64,000 nucleotides of DNA from Triops longicaudatus (lineage: Eukaryota > Arthropoda > Branchiopoda > Notostraca > Triopsidae). Below the pieces are notes generated by a model. It had not been told where the DNA came from. It ran no database searches and was given only the letters and a program-made list of their open reading frames with translations. The position numbers and the translations under genes are program-made. Shown one piece after another: positions 13,201 to 25,073 of the stretch (position 1 is its first letter; the number at the start of each line of letters is the position of its first letter). Location of the stretch: assembly GCA_022885665.1 (NCBI GenBank), contig JAGQDJ010000060.1, forward strand, positions 124,001 to 188,000, given 5' to 3'.

Positions 13201-16200
13201 ACATCGGAAGAAATTGGGTTTTAAGCGAATGATGATTGCCTATTCCAGTCCCCGAACTCCATCGCCCCAACAATTGAGGTAAGATGGATATCCTCCCGCA
13301 GACTTCTGCGGCTTACTTCAGTTCTCCCTTTTTTTGGATTTTGTTTAATTTGTGTTCTAACATGTTTTATTCCTTAACGTGTGTGGCATAAACCTTAGCT
13401 TTGTTCAGAAAATGTTTGAAAAGACATATTCTTTTGAAAACACCTCCTAAGGTGCTTTGTTGTGTTCCTTTCACTGTACTTGTCGTGCTATATAACGTTC
13501 TTAGAAATCGCATAGCCAGGTAAAAGCACTGTTCGTCACCTTTATGATTCAGTGTTGTGATTCCCTCGTTCACTTCATTGCAATAAAGAAGTTGAGATAA
13601 GCATTAATGTGCTAGAAAGTTCTTGCATAAGAGATGTTTTAACGTGCGATGGTGGTATAGTGGTTAGCATGGATGCCTTCCAAGCATTCGACCCGGGTTC
13701 GATTCCCGGCCATCGCATAATTGTTTTTCTACTTTTCTTTCCCTATTTTTCTGCAGTTTGTTTTTTTCTTTCATTTATTCATTGTTATATATTTTTAATA
13801 TATTATATTCCCTGAAAACAAAGTATTAAAAAACGAAAAACTCATTTATTATTCTAAAGTACGGGCATGATGCTGTAATTTTTAAAATGGAAAAATTCCC
13901 TTATCGATTATTTTTGTTTCCATTTTTAACTATGTACAGAGCATTGGAGTATTTCTGTAGTATTAACCTCACTTCGTAATGCACATTGTATTTAAATTGT
14001 GTAAAAAAAACACGCAATACTAATTTTCAAAACGCGTAACAATTAAATTTCCTAGCACGCTTTTCACAAGTTTTGTGTTACATTTTCCAACGTGCAACGT
14101 GCCGGTACTTGAGTCTTCCTTCCCGTCGACGCGTTTTAGGTCGCAAGTGGTGTCATTGTTGCTAGAAGTACCGGAGCACCGTTTACCGCTGTTTAAGTTT
14201 CGTGAAATGTACGAAAAACGCTTCCATCTTTCCGTTGGCATTGCGGAGCTGTTACGTTTGCGGGACACGGTTCTCATTTCGGAAGACGCCAACGGACGGG
14301 ATATTCAACTCGCGCCTGACTACTTCGCGAACCAAGGCTGGGAAATGACTAACGCAGGCTTGGAAGATATTCGTTGCGAAATGCACGCACCGTCCCATGT
14401 CGGAGTGGAACAAGGCTGGGCCGAAACGGAGGAAGAAGTTGAACTGCCCAATGTGAACATTACGCTCAAGGAGCTGACGCAACATATCGAAAGTCTTCTA
14501 TATACACATGGTGGAAGTCTGCCTCTAAATACGTAATTATTTCGTTTTATTTTGTTTGTTAGCATTATTATAATTTTATTATGCGAAAAATGCGGGTCTT
14601 TTGATGTAGAACATTGCATCTCATTGTTGTCTTACGTCTTCTGTCTGCTAATGAATTATTTTTCCATGAATTTAAGGCTAGCTTATTGTTACGCAGCCGA
14701 GATAGGACCTTTGAACACGCAAGATGACGGAGTTCCGTTAGAACACTTGGTTTCTTGCCTTCCCGGTATCGAAATCGCTGTTATGCCGAGTGGCGCCAAG
14801 AAACTGCAATGGGAATCCCCGACTGTGACTGAAACCAAAGGTGAAGGTAGGAAATTCTTTCCTACCATAAAATTCACACAGAAAGAAAAAAGAATAGGAG
14901 GTTCTTTTTAAGAATTATGATATTTTTGCAATTTTTTCTAACTCTTCCATCTTCTATTTTTAACTTCATTAACATATTTGACAAATTTCTGATTTACCTC
15001 ACATGTTGTGTACTTTCGAATTTTCTTTATTACTGTGTGTTCTGTATTACATTTGTGTGAATATATTTTTATCTAACTTTTTCATTTTATTTTCGCCGTT
15101 TTTTGTTTTCGTCCAGTTTAATACGTTGTCTTAATTATTTCCACAGAACTAAAAAGCGTTAGTCCCGCTTTGGCTCCGCAGATATGGCTTCTGTGCAGAG
15201 AGTTGGTCGATTTGCTGAAAGTAGCACCCCAAGGGCGTATCGCGTTTTCACGCTTTATTCCAGCGTATCATCATCATTTCGGACGTCAGTGTCGGGTAGC
15301 CGATTACGGCTATACCCGTTTAGCCGATCTCCTTGAAGCGTTACCTTCCGTTGTTCAAGTAAAACTCGTTAAAAATGATCGAAAAATCAATTTAATTATT
15401 CATTTTTGTTTATATATTTATTAGGTATTGGGTCAAGGTTCCAAAAGAATGATCATGTTAGCCCATAAAGCTCAAGTGAAGCGTTTTACGGCAGATTTGC
15501 TACGCATTCTCAAAGCACAGACTAATAAACAAGTAAAATAATAATATAAATAATATTATATTATTGATCAGTAATATTCCCCCAAATAAATAAAAAAGTT
15601 AATAAATTCACCATGGTCTTAGATTGCGTTGTCAGCATTGCCTTCTTTTTACGAGAAAGTCATGGGAAAAGCCTTTGATCCACGGGCTTATGGAGTTTGC
15701 GACATCTCGGACTTGTTGGCTGCGGTATCGGAAGGTGTAGTGGTGGAATATCAGGAAAATGACGACATAGTTTTGGGTTTACCAAAACGAGAGCAAACTC
15801 TGCGAGAGAAGCAGCGTACGAAGGTTTTTGCTACCGAGGTTGTGTTTTAAAAAAATAGTTATAAAATCGTTAGTAATGTGTTAAAAATTCTTAGACGGTG
15901 GAACTATTAAGACACGCCCCTCAGTGCAAAATGTACTTTTCAAAATTCATTCCGTCATATCATCACCATTTCGGGAGACAGTGCCGGGTATCGGATTACG
16001 GTTTCACTAAGTTGATGGAACTTTTTGAAGCCGTACCAGACACCGTTCAGGTAAAAAAAAATAGTTTATTTTTGTTAAAATTAAGTACTAAATAATAAGT
16101 TTTCCTGCCAACATTTGGTTGCCTTTTTTGCACAGTTCTGGGTACCTTAATTTATTTTTTTATTTAGTTTTTATTAATTAATTTTTGGTTAGTACTTTTG

Positions 16201-19200
16201 TACTCTCTGAGCAATCTGCACTTGAGTAATCAATCTTTGAGCAATCAGGTTCTACTAAAAGCTGTAATTCTTCTCTTTTCCATGCAGGTGGTTGATTCGG
16301 AGAACGAACACGACAAATATATCCAGCTGACTTTGAAAGAACGATTCAAAGTTTTGAGCAGTCAGATTGAACAACTCATTAAACAGCAACCACGGCCGTA
16401 TTTACCTTTATGCAATCTGCAAGAAGCATTTTGCAAGCAATTTGGCTTTGTTTTGCGTTACGAGCAATATGGTTGCCGCAGTTTGCAAGATTTAATTGGC
16501 CGTTTACAGCATTCTGTTACGGTAACGTCCTTTCTTAGCTCCTAATCTTATCTCGTTATAGCGAACCATTTTATGACGAACCCTCGGCTATCCTAGACGG
16601 ATGTCAAGGCAAACATAGCTTAAACCACAGAACAGGCGTTTGATACAACGAACTTTAGATACAATTTGTCTGTTAAGAGTACAGTACTTTTTTAAAAAAA
16701 AAAACGACCCCAACAAAGCTCGTGTACCTAACGCCACAGCAGTTTCTCGAGTGTGTTACACTTTAGGCTACGTGGAACGCTACTGTCCTGCAGCGTCGCT
16801 TTTTTATACAGTACCGTGCCTTTAATGTAGGACTTCGACTCGTGTGTGTTTTTATTTTTTTAAAGTACTGTACGTTCGTTATAACGAGACTTTACTGTAT
16901 GAGCATTCCGTACTTTTAGAATACTTTTGGTATATTTGTAAAGAAATTTTGCTTTATTTACTTATTTTGTATGTCTGCTTATTTTAAGCTTTGATTCTTT
17001 CATTCGGTTTTATTTTTAAATCTTAACTTTTTTTCTGTTTTACACTATGTTAGTAACTAGTGCTATGTTGATGTTCCTCAAAACGCTATACATAAATTTT
17101 ATGCTACATATTTGTATAAGAAGTTGGAGTTAACATGCAATCCACATGTAAATGTATGAACATAAGTCAATTATTGTATGATTTCATTGTAGTTGAACAT
17201 GGATCACCCCCACCCTTTTCTTACATTGGTTGACAAATCGGTGGTGACTGCCAGGAAGCGTCAAATTCGTCGGTTGTTGTACAGCACGCCAGGCGGTTCG
17301 ATGCGCTTGGTAGATTTGCATTCAGTCTACTCCGAAACCTATAAACAACCTTGTCCTGATCTGGATATGGATTTTGATGATTTATTACTTGTGAGTTCCG
17401 TTTCCTTAATCGATCTAGAGAACTAAAGTTAAACACTTTTGGGTTGATGAGCATGCGATCCTTAGAGTTGAGACCAATTCGATTGGAGTCCTCTGTGAAG
17501 ACCAAAACTTTGATCTTATCTGACCATTAGTGTTGTCTGCTTTTATGTTTTCAACTTTTTGCTTATTTATTCGTAGATTTTAACATGTTGCGTTCAGTTT
17601 TAAATAGTTTGTGAAAAGTTTGTATTGTTATTTTGTTGCAGTTTGAGACCGAAAACGACGAAAAAGTAGTCAAATTAACGCCGTTGCAACAGTACGGCCG
17701 CAATTTGTGTCTCTTGTTGCAAGAACATGGCGGCCAGATGTCTCTCACAGAGCTCGAGAACTATTACTCCGAGCGTTTTGGTACGGACGACGGTTTAGCC
17801 CATGTTGGCTGCGACAGTTTATCCCAAGCCTTGGAGTTCTTTACCGATATCATTGTTGTGAAGGGCAAAAATCAACGGCGTTTTGCTTGCTTTGTCAAAG
17901 ATGAAGGTAAAATATTATGTAACAAGCCCTCTAAATGACAATTTATGTCAATAGCGTATGCCAAGTTAAGGTTCATATTCTCACCGTGTGCCACAGGTTG
18001 AATTTTCTAAGCTAGACTAAGCTGTTTATTTATGTTAGTGTGTGGTTTACACGTGCTCAACAAGCGTTTGTCACCAAATGGCAGACAAAATGTCGACTTT
18101 TTGTGGATCTGCAATGAAGAATTAACATGAAAAATAAACCTTTTTTTTAAAAAAAAAAAAAGTTCAATGAACAGGTGCAGATCCAAGCACAGATGTATCT
18201 AAATAGTATCCTCGCTTAGTAAGTTCAACCACTGGCATTTCAAGCGGTGAAAGTAAGAACCTTAATTTGGCATACGCCCCTTAGATCTAACCTTCTACAA
18301 ATTACATCGCAAAGCGAGGGTTGGTATGACTTCGCTCTCAAAATGATGATAAAAGGCCGAGTTGTAGTTTTACCAGCAATAAGTTGACGGCTTAAGCCTC
18401 CTTTTTGTTCGCAAAACCATGAAAACAATGCTGCGATATATCCTGATATATTCATTATTGTTTCTTAAATTTGGCTTTAAGTTCGAGCAAATGGTAACGA
18501 CTTTCTTTAGGTAATTCGATACCGTTGTTGTCTAAATCCCCGCATCCATCGCAAGTCATGGAGTTAAAGCCGCCGGCCCATTGGCTGACGCCCGAGCGCC
18601 ACAGTGACTCGCCCTCGACGCCCGTTGTGGATGAGCGCGTACCAAGCCCTAGTCTGCCATCTTTGCACTTCTCTTCGCTCAATTCTTCCATCAGGTCACT
18701 GTTGCTAGAACCTGTTCCACGTAGCCAAGGGGTATGTTTTCAGAAATTCGTTAAGTTTGAAGTTTTTGCATGCTGTGCTTCGACCACTGATATAGATGTA
18801 CCCGCCCATGGCGCCCCCGTTCTCACCCTGGGTATGGGGCTTCGGTTTTGGGTACGGTGGCATGCCTTATCCTAACCTGTCGTCGAACTATGCATATAAT
18901 TACATGGTAAAGTAGTTTGATATCAAGTAGAAAAATAGGAATGTGCGCTTAACAAACCCAAAACCGAACGTTTTGTGTAGATGTCAGCCATGCCGTGGTG
19001 GCCACCTTGCTCCTCTATGCCTTGTGTGCATGCAGCTACCGTCCAGGAGGTAAAAAGCTCCTTTACCATATTTGCACTGGGTAATTCACCCTGGTTAATT
19101 GTCCCTGGGGTTAAAACAGCATTTTCCTTATCTTGCGCGATTTAAGTTGTAATTTACGTTTAGTTTGCGTGTTACGGAATAAATAGGCTACGTAACGTAC

Positions 19201-19736
19201 TTTTTAGCAAAAGTAAGGTGTATTACGAACAGGTTGAACTTGTTATTTCGTGGGGATGGGCGAATCACCGGTAGTATTCCTCAAAACGTAAACAAATGAA
19301 ACTTGAACGTAAACAAATGATAATCAAAGAAAACAAATGATAGAAAAGAAGCAACTAACAAAATAAAGATTAAACGAGCAATAAGATGAAGTTGTAATCA
19401 AGCAATCAAGTCACAAGAAAAGAATAAACTAAAAAGGTTAATTACCTTTCAACGAAGCTAGTGTAAACGCAGGGCAAAAACTAGGGTAACTCGCCATTGT
19501 GAAGTTACTGAAGTGTGTGCCATACTATGAACCTGGCACAACACATTTTCAAGTGTATAAGTAATGAACTCGATATTGATTCATCGTTTGTTGTATTATA
19601 TATGCGGAAGATTGAAGATGTGCCTCCTGAAGCTAGCGCATTTCCATCGCCGCCCGTGGCCCCCAAGATTGAAGAGCAAGAACGGAGAGATGACAAGCGT
19701 CGTCCCCGTCTAGCTGCACAATTTGATTCTAATTAA
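7224..19736 (+). CDS. MARF1: MARF1 (limkain-b1) NYN/RRM/LOTUS RNA-regulatory protein, complete, 22 exons
   Basis: MARF1 is a cytoplasmic RNA-destabilising protein, required in mouse and fly female germ lines. Exons: 7224-8453, 8521-8664, 9635-9925, 10116-10300, 11619-11707, 11798-12088, 12710-12798, 12851-13000, 13103-13278, 14140-14532, 14677-14846, 15147-15358, 15425-15532, 15623-15838, 15895-16050, 16288-16521, 17193-17390, 17642-17906, 18511-18731, 18796-18906, 18981-19049, 19611-19736; 1707 aa (human about 1740). Residues 1-400 are a disordered N-terminus with a Lys-rich patch. The NYN nuclease domain follows, with GIFWDIENCQ (D405) and SSDINFAGDLHALKRAG (D499, D505). Two RRM-like domains lie near 556-645 and 772-880, separated by a Pro-rich linker. 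Eight tandem LOTUS/OST-HTH units span about 882-1535; two carry FIP(A/S)YHHHFGRQCRV. The tail is Pro/Trp-rich. The ATG sits in a CCATGG context. Two tRNA genes lie in its introns. Confidence 0.95.
10360..10593. mobile_element. Short Tc1/mariner-type MITE with TA target duplication
   Basis: This 234-bp segment in a MARF1 intron is flanked on both sides by TA. Its left end reads CAGCAGAACTCCAATTTTAT. Its right end, inverted, reads CAGTCGAACTCCGATTTTAT, so 17 of 20 terminal bases agree and similarity continues inward. No transposase frame fits, so it is non-autonomous. Confidence 0.8.
11150..11221 (+). tRNA. tRNA-Gly (anticodon UCC), copy 1
   Basis: A 71-nt cloverleaf plus discriminator A. The acceptor stem is GCGATGG/CCATCGC, the anticodon loop is CTTCCAA, and the T-arm is CCGGG-TTCGATT-CCCGG. 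The internal A box TGGTATAGTGG and B box GGTTCGATTCC match Pol III consensus. A TTTTT run lies a few bases downstream. It sits on the same strand as MARF1, inside the intron between exons 4 and 5. It is identical to the copy at 13646. Confidence 0.97.
13646..13717 (+). tRNA. tRNA-Gly (anticodon UCC), copy 2
   Basis: All 72 nt are identical to the copy at 11150, with the same stems, UCC anticodon and A and B boxes. A TTTTT run follows within about 10 nt. It lies in the MARF1 intron between exons 9 and 10, sense to the host gene. Flanking sequences differ from copy 1, so the duplication is old or the tRNAs are being homogenised. Confidence 0.97.
16541..16897. mobile_element. Pogo/Tigger-like element, diverged
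   Basis: It lies in the MARF1 intron right after the donor at 16521. The right end, inverted, is CAGTAAAGTCTCGTTATAAC, followed outside by TA. The left end is a decayed version containing TCTCGTTATAGCGAACC. No transposase frame was seen. The left boundary is uncertain. Confidence 0.5.
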
Positions 19737-20420
19737 ACCGGTCCGAAGGTGCCAACTTAGTTCCTGTTCTTTATAGAAAACTATATATTTTCACTGAAAA
19801 TGCTAGCCATTTTGGCAGATATCCTTTGTTTTCTAAGTGATCTTTTGTTTAATAACAGTTGCACCCAGTTATTCTAAGTTTATTTCTGCACGTTGCCTAA
19901 TGTGGTTACGCTGAAATAACCGTTACTATTGCGTGTTGCGCCTTTAGAGGGCTAACTCGCCGGGATCGTTCCAATCTTGCTGCAGTGGCAACTAGATGTG
20001 CCAAATTCAGTTCGATCCCTTGTTAAGGATTAGTTTTGGCAGATAGGTTCATTTAGTTATGCCAAATTCGGTCCCACCCTTATTGTACGGCCCGTTTTGC
20101 CGAAGACCTTTGAGTTTTCCAAATATTATTACTTTCCGAAGTCAGCCAGCACTGTTATAAAAATAAAAAATATCCCATCTTGCATTGTTTCATTGTTGTT
20201 AACTTGAAAAGTTCAGTTTGCCTTAGGCAAAGAACTGTTCGAAAGGTGGTGGGCATAAAGACAGTTTAAAAACTTCGAAGTTTTGTTGGCCTGCGAGGCA
20301 TGCTTGCATGACTTTTTGTTATCATTGTTTCGCAACAATAAAGCAAAGTTTATGCAGCGAAAATGTGTTGTATTAAATGTAACAAACGGAACAAAGTTAA
20401 ACGTTGTACAAGACATTAAA
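19737..20420. other. Convergent spacer MARF1/gankyrin
   Basis: It contains only the facing 3' UTRs of the two genes. No open frame with family resemblance, RNA gene or repeat was seen. Confidence 0.6.
20162..20167 (+). terminator. Possible MARF1 polyadenylation signal
   Basis: An AATAAA hexamer lies about 425 nt after the MARF1 stop, in the convergent spacer before gankyrin. A second one is near 20336. Confidence 0.35.
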
Positions 20421-21724
20421 TTATGAATTAGGTGACGTAATCATGCGTTGGAGAACCACGCCCAAGCCTTTGGGCGCTACATCGATGGGCGTCTTCTCTT
20501 CCTTATTCAGAACATCCACCCGAGCGCCGTGCTGAATCAGCATTTTGGCAACTTCGGCTCGGTCTTCTTCGCATGCTAGATGTCTACACCAAGATTCGCG
20601 ATAATCACTTTCTTTTCAAGAAAATTTTAAGGTTAATGTTTAGATCTCAACAAATAATAATTCGAGCATTATATTCGCCACTACAGTAATATAATTCTTA
20701 AATTTATTGAAATTACTTAGTTATTTCGATGTTAATTTTCATATAGAAAAAATAATCTTTTCGATGACTATGTTCACCATTGTAGTAATGCGCCCTGATT
20801 TATTTTTTTTTAATTTTTTTTTTGGGCGGGGAGTAAAGAAGAGGAAAAAGAATTAACGATAATATTCTTACAAAGGAGTATTGCCATCGGAGTCTTGCGC
20901 ATTCAGGTCCAAACGGTTGCTATGCTGCAACAGGATTTCTACGCAGCGTTTGTTGCCTTGTGAGGCTGCACGGTGTAAAGGTGTGGCTCCTCGGTCGTCC
21001 GTTTGATTAGGATTGGCTCCATGATGCAACAAAAGTTCCATGATCTCTGGACGGTTACGAGACGCCGCGTATTGCAAAGAACAATGGCCTCCGTCGCGAG
21101 AAGCGTCGATTTGAGCTCCTTTCGCCAATAACAGCTGTACAACGTGCAACTTCCCGGCGGAAGACGCGATAATCAGTGGAGTCCAACCAGACTAGATACA
21201 CAAATAAAAAAGTTTTTAATACAAAAAATACATAAAAATTCTCAACAGTTTCCGTTAACACAGTAGAATCTTGTTGTAACGAACCTACGGTAACTGAGGA
21301 AACTGTACGGTATATCCGAAGTTAGTTAAATCACGCGGTTTTTCTAAACATTTATATAAATTATAAAAAAAACGTCTATTACAGCCGAAAGTTCGTTACA
21401 AAAAGATTTGTTATTAGAGAACTACTGCAACAGAATGTTAGATATTCAATATCCGATGGATTACATCGTCGACCGGGTCTACATCTGAGCCATATCGCAA
21501 CAAATGTTCAGCAACTTCGGCACTGCCTCCACTGGCTGCCCAATGCAATGGAACACGGTTGGTCTATGCAGGTAAAAGAAAAAACGATGATGAGTTTAGG
21601 CTTAGGATTGGTAAGTCAACACCTCGTCTTTTTGAGCGACGACTTTCTTGTCAGCTTCAATTGCTGCTAGAATAACATCGAGGTTCCCTTCTAATGCGGC
21701 TTTATGAGTTGCAATTGTTGCCAT
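20421..21724 (-). CDS. PSMD10: 26S proteasome assembly chaperone gankyrin (PSMD10), complete, 4 exons
   Basis: Gankyrin is an all-ankyrin protein that helps assemble the proteasome base by binding the C-domain of an Rpt ATPase, and also binds cell-cycle regulators in vertebrates. On the minus strand the exons are 21724-21623, 21563-21465, 21191-20872 and 20583-20421; 227 aa (human 226). Ankyrin repeats are visible as VPLHWAASGGSAEVAEHLL, WTPLIIASSAGKLHVVQLLL, CSLQYAASRNRPEIMELLL, TPLHRAASQGNKRCVEILL and TPLHLACEEDRAEVAKMLI. The family-typical end NKEEKTPIDVAPKGLGVVLQ follows. The match to human NKEEKTPLQVAKGGLGLILK separates it from generic ankyrin proteins. The first donor (GAG|GTGTTG) is weak, but the phase and alignment support it. 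An intron holds a MITE at 21261-21427. Confidence 0.93.
21261..21427. mobile_element. Pogo/Tigger-like MITE in a gankyrin intron
   Basis: Left end CAGTAGAATCTTGTTGTAAC and inverted right end CAGTAGTTCTCTAATAACAA. The internal motif GGTATATCCGAAGTTAG is shared with the elements at 4.6 and 36.7 kb. The immediate flanks are CA on both sides rather than TA. Too short (167 bp) to code. Confidence 0.6.
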
Positions 21725-23181
21725 CTTGATAGTTAGGGTTTACGGTGCGGCAAGAGACTGGCAAAAATGTTCGAAACGTTTGTTAGACGGTAATGTAAAC
21801 ACAAACACGTGTTCTATTCTAGGAAGGGACATCTTGTCAGTTAAAGACAGTTCACACAAGGCTTCCAGGAAGAAAAGCGCGCAAATTGACCATACGAGGC
21901 ATGATTAGTGAGCGGAGCTTTCGTACATGCCACAGAATGAAGAAAATTTTCAGTAAAATAATTTGTAGAAAAACTTTTTGCATTAGGCTCGTTAATTAGC
22001 AATAATTTTGTTTCACCTAAAAATTGGATCACGTAAAGTTTACAATACTAAAAAAATGTCGAAAAATCGCTCTAAGATTCAAATAACGAGCAGAGTTGTT
22101 TTCCGTTAAGGAACGGTCACACTAGACTTAAAAAAAATCGTCGCGTTTAGCTAAACTGTTCATACTAGGGTAGAGATGACTAAAAAATATTGCCACATTC
22201 ACTAGACGTATTCATTCACGAGTCTCAAATACGAGAACTAGTCATGAAACCGTTAAAACTGAGATAGTTTCATATTTTCATTTTTCACAAAATTTCACAT
22301 TTTCTTTTGACTGTCCGCTGTAGGCTTGTGGTGCCGATTTTTCCACCAACGTTTATTCATGCAAGGCTTCGCAATGATGTTACATGCCTTTTTAACAAAC
22401 TTTTTACGGAAAACTTGCAAGACACAAAAATGTCTAGCAAATTTATTCACTCAATTCGCTGTTGTTGAGAGAGAAACTAATTTAATCACGAAAACTCCAC
22501 ATATCGCTTTAATAAATAAAGCTTTCAAAGAATTCACGGGTTAGAAACACTTGGTGCAATATTTACCCAAGGGAGATTTGCATTTGTCAAACAAAAAGAG
22601 CTTTATGACGATGATAAGCCTAGGTCTATGCTACCGGGTGAGCAAATTCTCCCTACGGAGGAGATGGTGAAAGGGCTATTCAGTCGTCATGCCTCATTCG
22701 TCTTGGAAGCAGTTTTGGGAAGCTTTGTTTTTCTGTATCCCGTGTAAAGTGTTATGGCAAGCTACAACACAGTTATGGTCTCCACATGAGACTCAGAAGA
22801 AACGACGCAAAAAGTACGGCAATCGAAACCGGAGACTCTTTCACCGATCACTCTCTAAGATCAGGTATTGTAAACCTTTAACATTTTTCGACGGCTTTTC
22901 CTCACCCCCTAAACCCCCAAACTTTCGTGTCATGGTGTCTTTCAACGTTGCTTTCCAAGAATTCCACGAATTTCCAACCAAGCTTAGTTCGAAGTAGACG
23001 TAGATCCAACGGCTTGGTAAGGTTTTTGCAGTACAGGCACCTTATATGTGGAAGGTTCTAGTGGATCTGTTTAATCATTCTCGTATTTGCACCCAAACAA
23101 GCCAAGTGCAGTAGAACTGCGGAATTGCACCAGCAATCTTATCTTGCGTATTTGTATTGATTTTTACCCCAATCTAGTGCG
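21725..23181. other. Divergent spacer gankyrin/Gln-Pro-rich gene
   Basis: It presumably holds both promoters and 5' UTRs. An open stretch near 22551-22746 has no ATG at its left edge and no recognisable family; it could be a 5' UTR exon. No RNA gene was seen. Confidence 0.5.
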
Positions 23182-25073
23182 ATGGATCAACCGGGCAAAG
23201 AAAAGGTACTTTTTTTCTAGAATTATCTAACGTTTTCAAAAAATGATTCAGCTAGTGAGAAAGATTTGCAAGGGTTCACCTTGTTTAGCTATAGCCAGCA
23301 CATCCTTATTCCCTTCCCCGACTATCCTCTTTACAGAGTATGGGTATAAACGAATCGGTCTTCGAAAAACGCCAAACGCTCACCAAAGACCCTAATCAAA
23401 ACCAACCCCGACAACCCAAACCAGATCAACATGACGAGCACCAACGTTATTTGGAAGAACTAGCTGGGAAAGGCACAGCAGGCATGGGAGACACGCTAGG
23501 CATGATGGGCTCGCAAAGCATGGGTGGCCCTACCAGTGGTGGAGAACAGCCCTCGTTTGATTTGCCTCCCGAGAAGCAAAAGTATTCTCAGCAAGCAGCG
23601 GGTCAAGGTGACCAGTTCCCTATGGATGTCTCAGCGCCTCCTGAAATCACGCCCAAAGGAAACGAGCCGGAGCAAAAGGCCCATAAGCAGAAGTATAGCG
23701 TGGAGCGTCATCTGCCCAAGCCCATGGAGGAGTACAAAGCGACCTACACTTCCCAGACACCGGGCCAAGGCACCCAACAGCCTCTTGACATGAGTCAACC
23801 GCCGCAAATCAGCGACAAAGGGGCCCAGGATCAGCAGAAGCAGTTCAAGGAAACCTATAGCGTAAGCAAAGACCCAGAAACTCCTACTAACGCATGGGAG
23901 ATATTAACTCTGGATGATTTGCAGGTCAATCCTAGCGACCAGCAATCGATGCAACAACAGCAGATGCCCGAAGGTGGCCTGCCGATATTCGAGACCGACC
24001 AACAGCGTCGTGAAGACGAACAACTCGCTCAGCAGACAAAAACCGGACTTTCATTGCAGTCCCAGAACATCAACGCCTCAGAAGACCTGGGTTTAGGGGC
24101 GGAGGCCACTGAGGTTTTGTCCAAGACATCCAACTTCGAGCTCAGCGATTCCGACATTCCCCATACCCGCCGTATCGAGCAAACTGACCCTGAGTACTCT
24201 ACCCAAGATCTGCCTGACCTGGGCCCCGACGACAGCGAGTGTGATTTGGGTACCCGTCCCGCTGGCGCCAAAAACGCCTTTGTGCACTTCTTGCCTACCG
24301 AGCCTGAGACAGCTGAGGAAGCCGTGGAACCGCCAGTTGACCGTGGGGACCTGCAGCCTGACGAGAACGTCTGCCACCCTGAAGACTTCCTAACTCCTCC
24401 AGAGAAGCATGAGGACCAATGCCAGAAACAACAGACCCAAATGCCCCAGGGCCTTCAACAGACCCAACTGTCTCAAGGACGTATTCAGCAAGGACAGATT
24501 TCCAAGGATTTGCACGCCCCCAGCGTTGAACAAGAACTATGCATCCCTGACGACGTCGTCAACGTCTTGGCCGAACCGTCTCACTTTGAAAACCGGGAAA
24601 GTCACACTAGGCGTTTGGAGGAGACCGATCCGTCGTACCAAACCTCTGATATTCCCGATATAGGCCCTGATGACACAGAATGCGATCTAGGCTCGCGCCC
24701 AACAGGGGCTAAGAACGCGTTTATCCACTTTATGCCGGAGGCACCTGAGACAGCGTCGGAAGCCGTGGATCCGCAGCCTTCACGTGGGGATCTGCAGCCT
24801 GATGACAATGTAAATCAGCCAGAAGACTTCTTAACTCCTCAGGACAAGGGTCAGGGCATCCAACAACAGGGTATGAGTGCACAACAGCAGGGCCCAGGGT
24901 TCATTTCGGCAGGTCAGGAGGTGAACATCACAGGCGGACAAGGGACGCAGCTGCCAATCCATGGGTCGCAGCGCGCGCAAATGGGTAAAATAGCTGACGA
25001 GGCTATCACTCAACAAACCAGGGATATTGGCTGGGTTGAGGATATTAATTTACAAGGAAGCAGATTCCAGTAA
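23182..25073 (+). CDS. Unrecognised Gln/Pro-rich modular protein, short form
   Basis: I do not recognise this protein. Exon 1 is 23182-23205 (MDQPGKEK), joined in phase 0 to 23337-25073; 586 aa. It is strongly hydrophilic and low in hydrophobic and Cys residues, with no signal peptide or membrane segment, so it is probably disordered and cytosolic. Two different modules are each duplicated. Module A (residues about 88-131 and 141-186) has the pattern GQG...P-D-S-PP-I--KG...K--YSV. Module B (about 267-365 and 417-512) has HTRR-E-TDP-Y, GPDD-ECDLG-RP-GAKNA, F-HF-P and RGDLQPD-NV-PEDFLTP. A Q-rich spacer separates the B copies and another follows them. Base composition is visibly GC-richer than the neighbouring exons. 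A GTAAAA donor at 24985 allows a longer form (next entry). Candidate functions such as stress-protective or lipid-droplet protein are only guesses. Confidence 0.75.

Noticed and set aside
13609..13815. 68-codon open frame on the plus strand
   Set aside because: It is the tRNA-Gly gene read in one frame.
22551..22746. Open stretch upstream of the Gln/Pro-rich gene
   Set aside because: No start codon at its left edge, no acceptor or donor in matching phase, and no recognisable domain.
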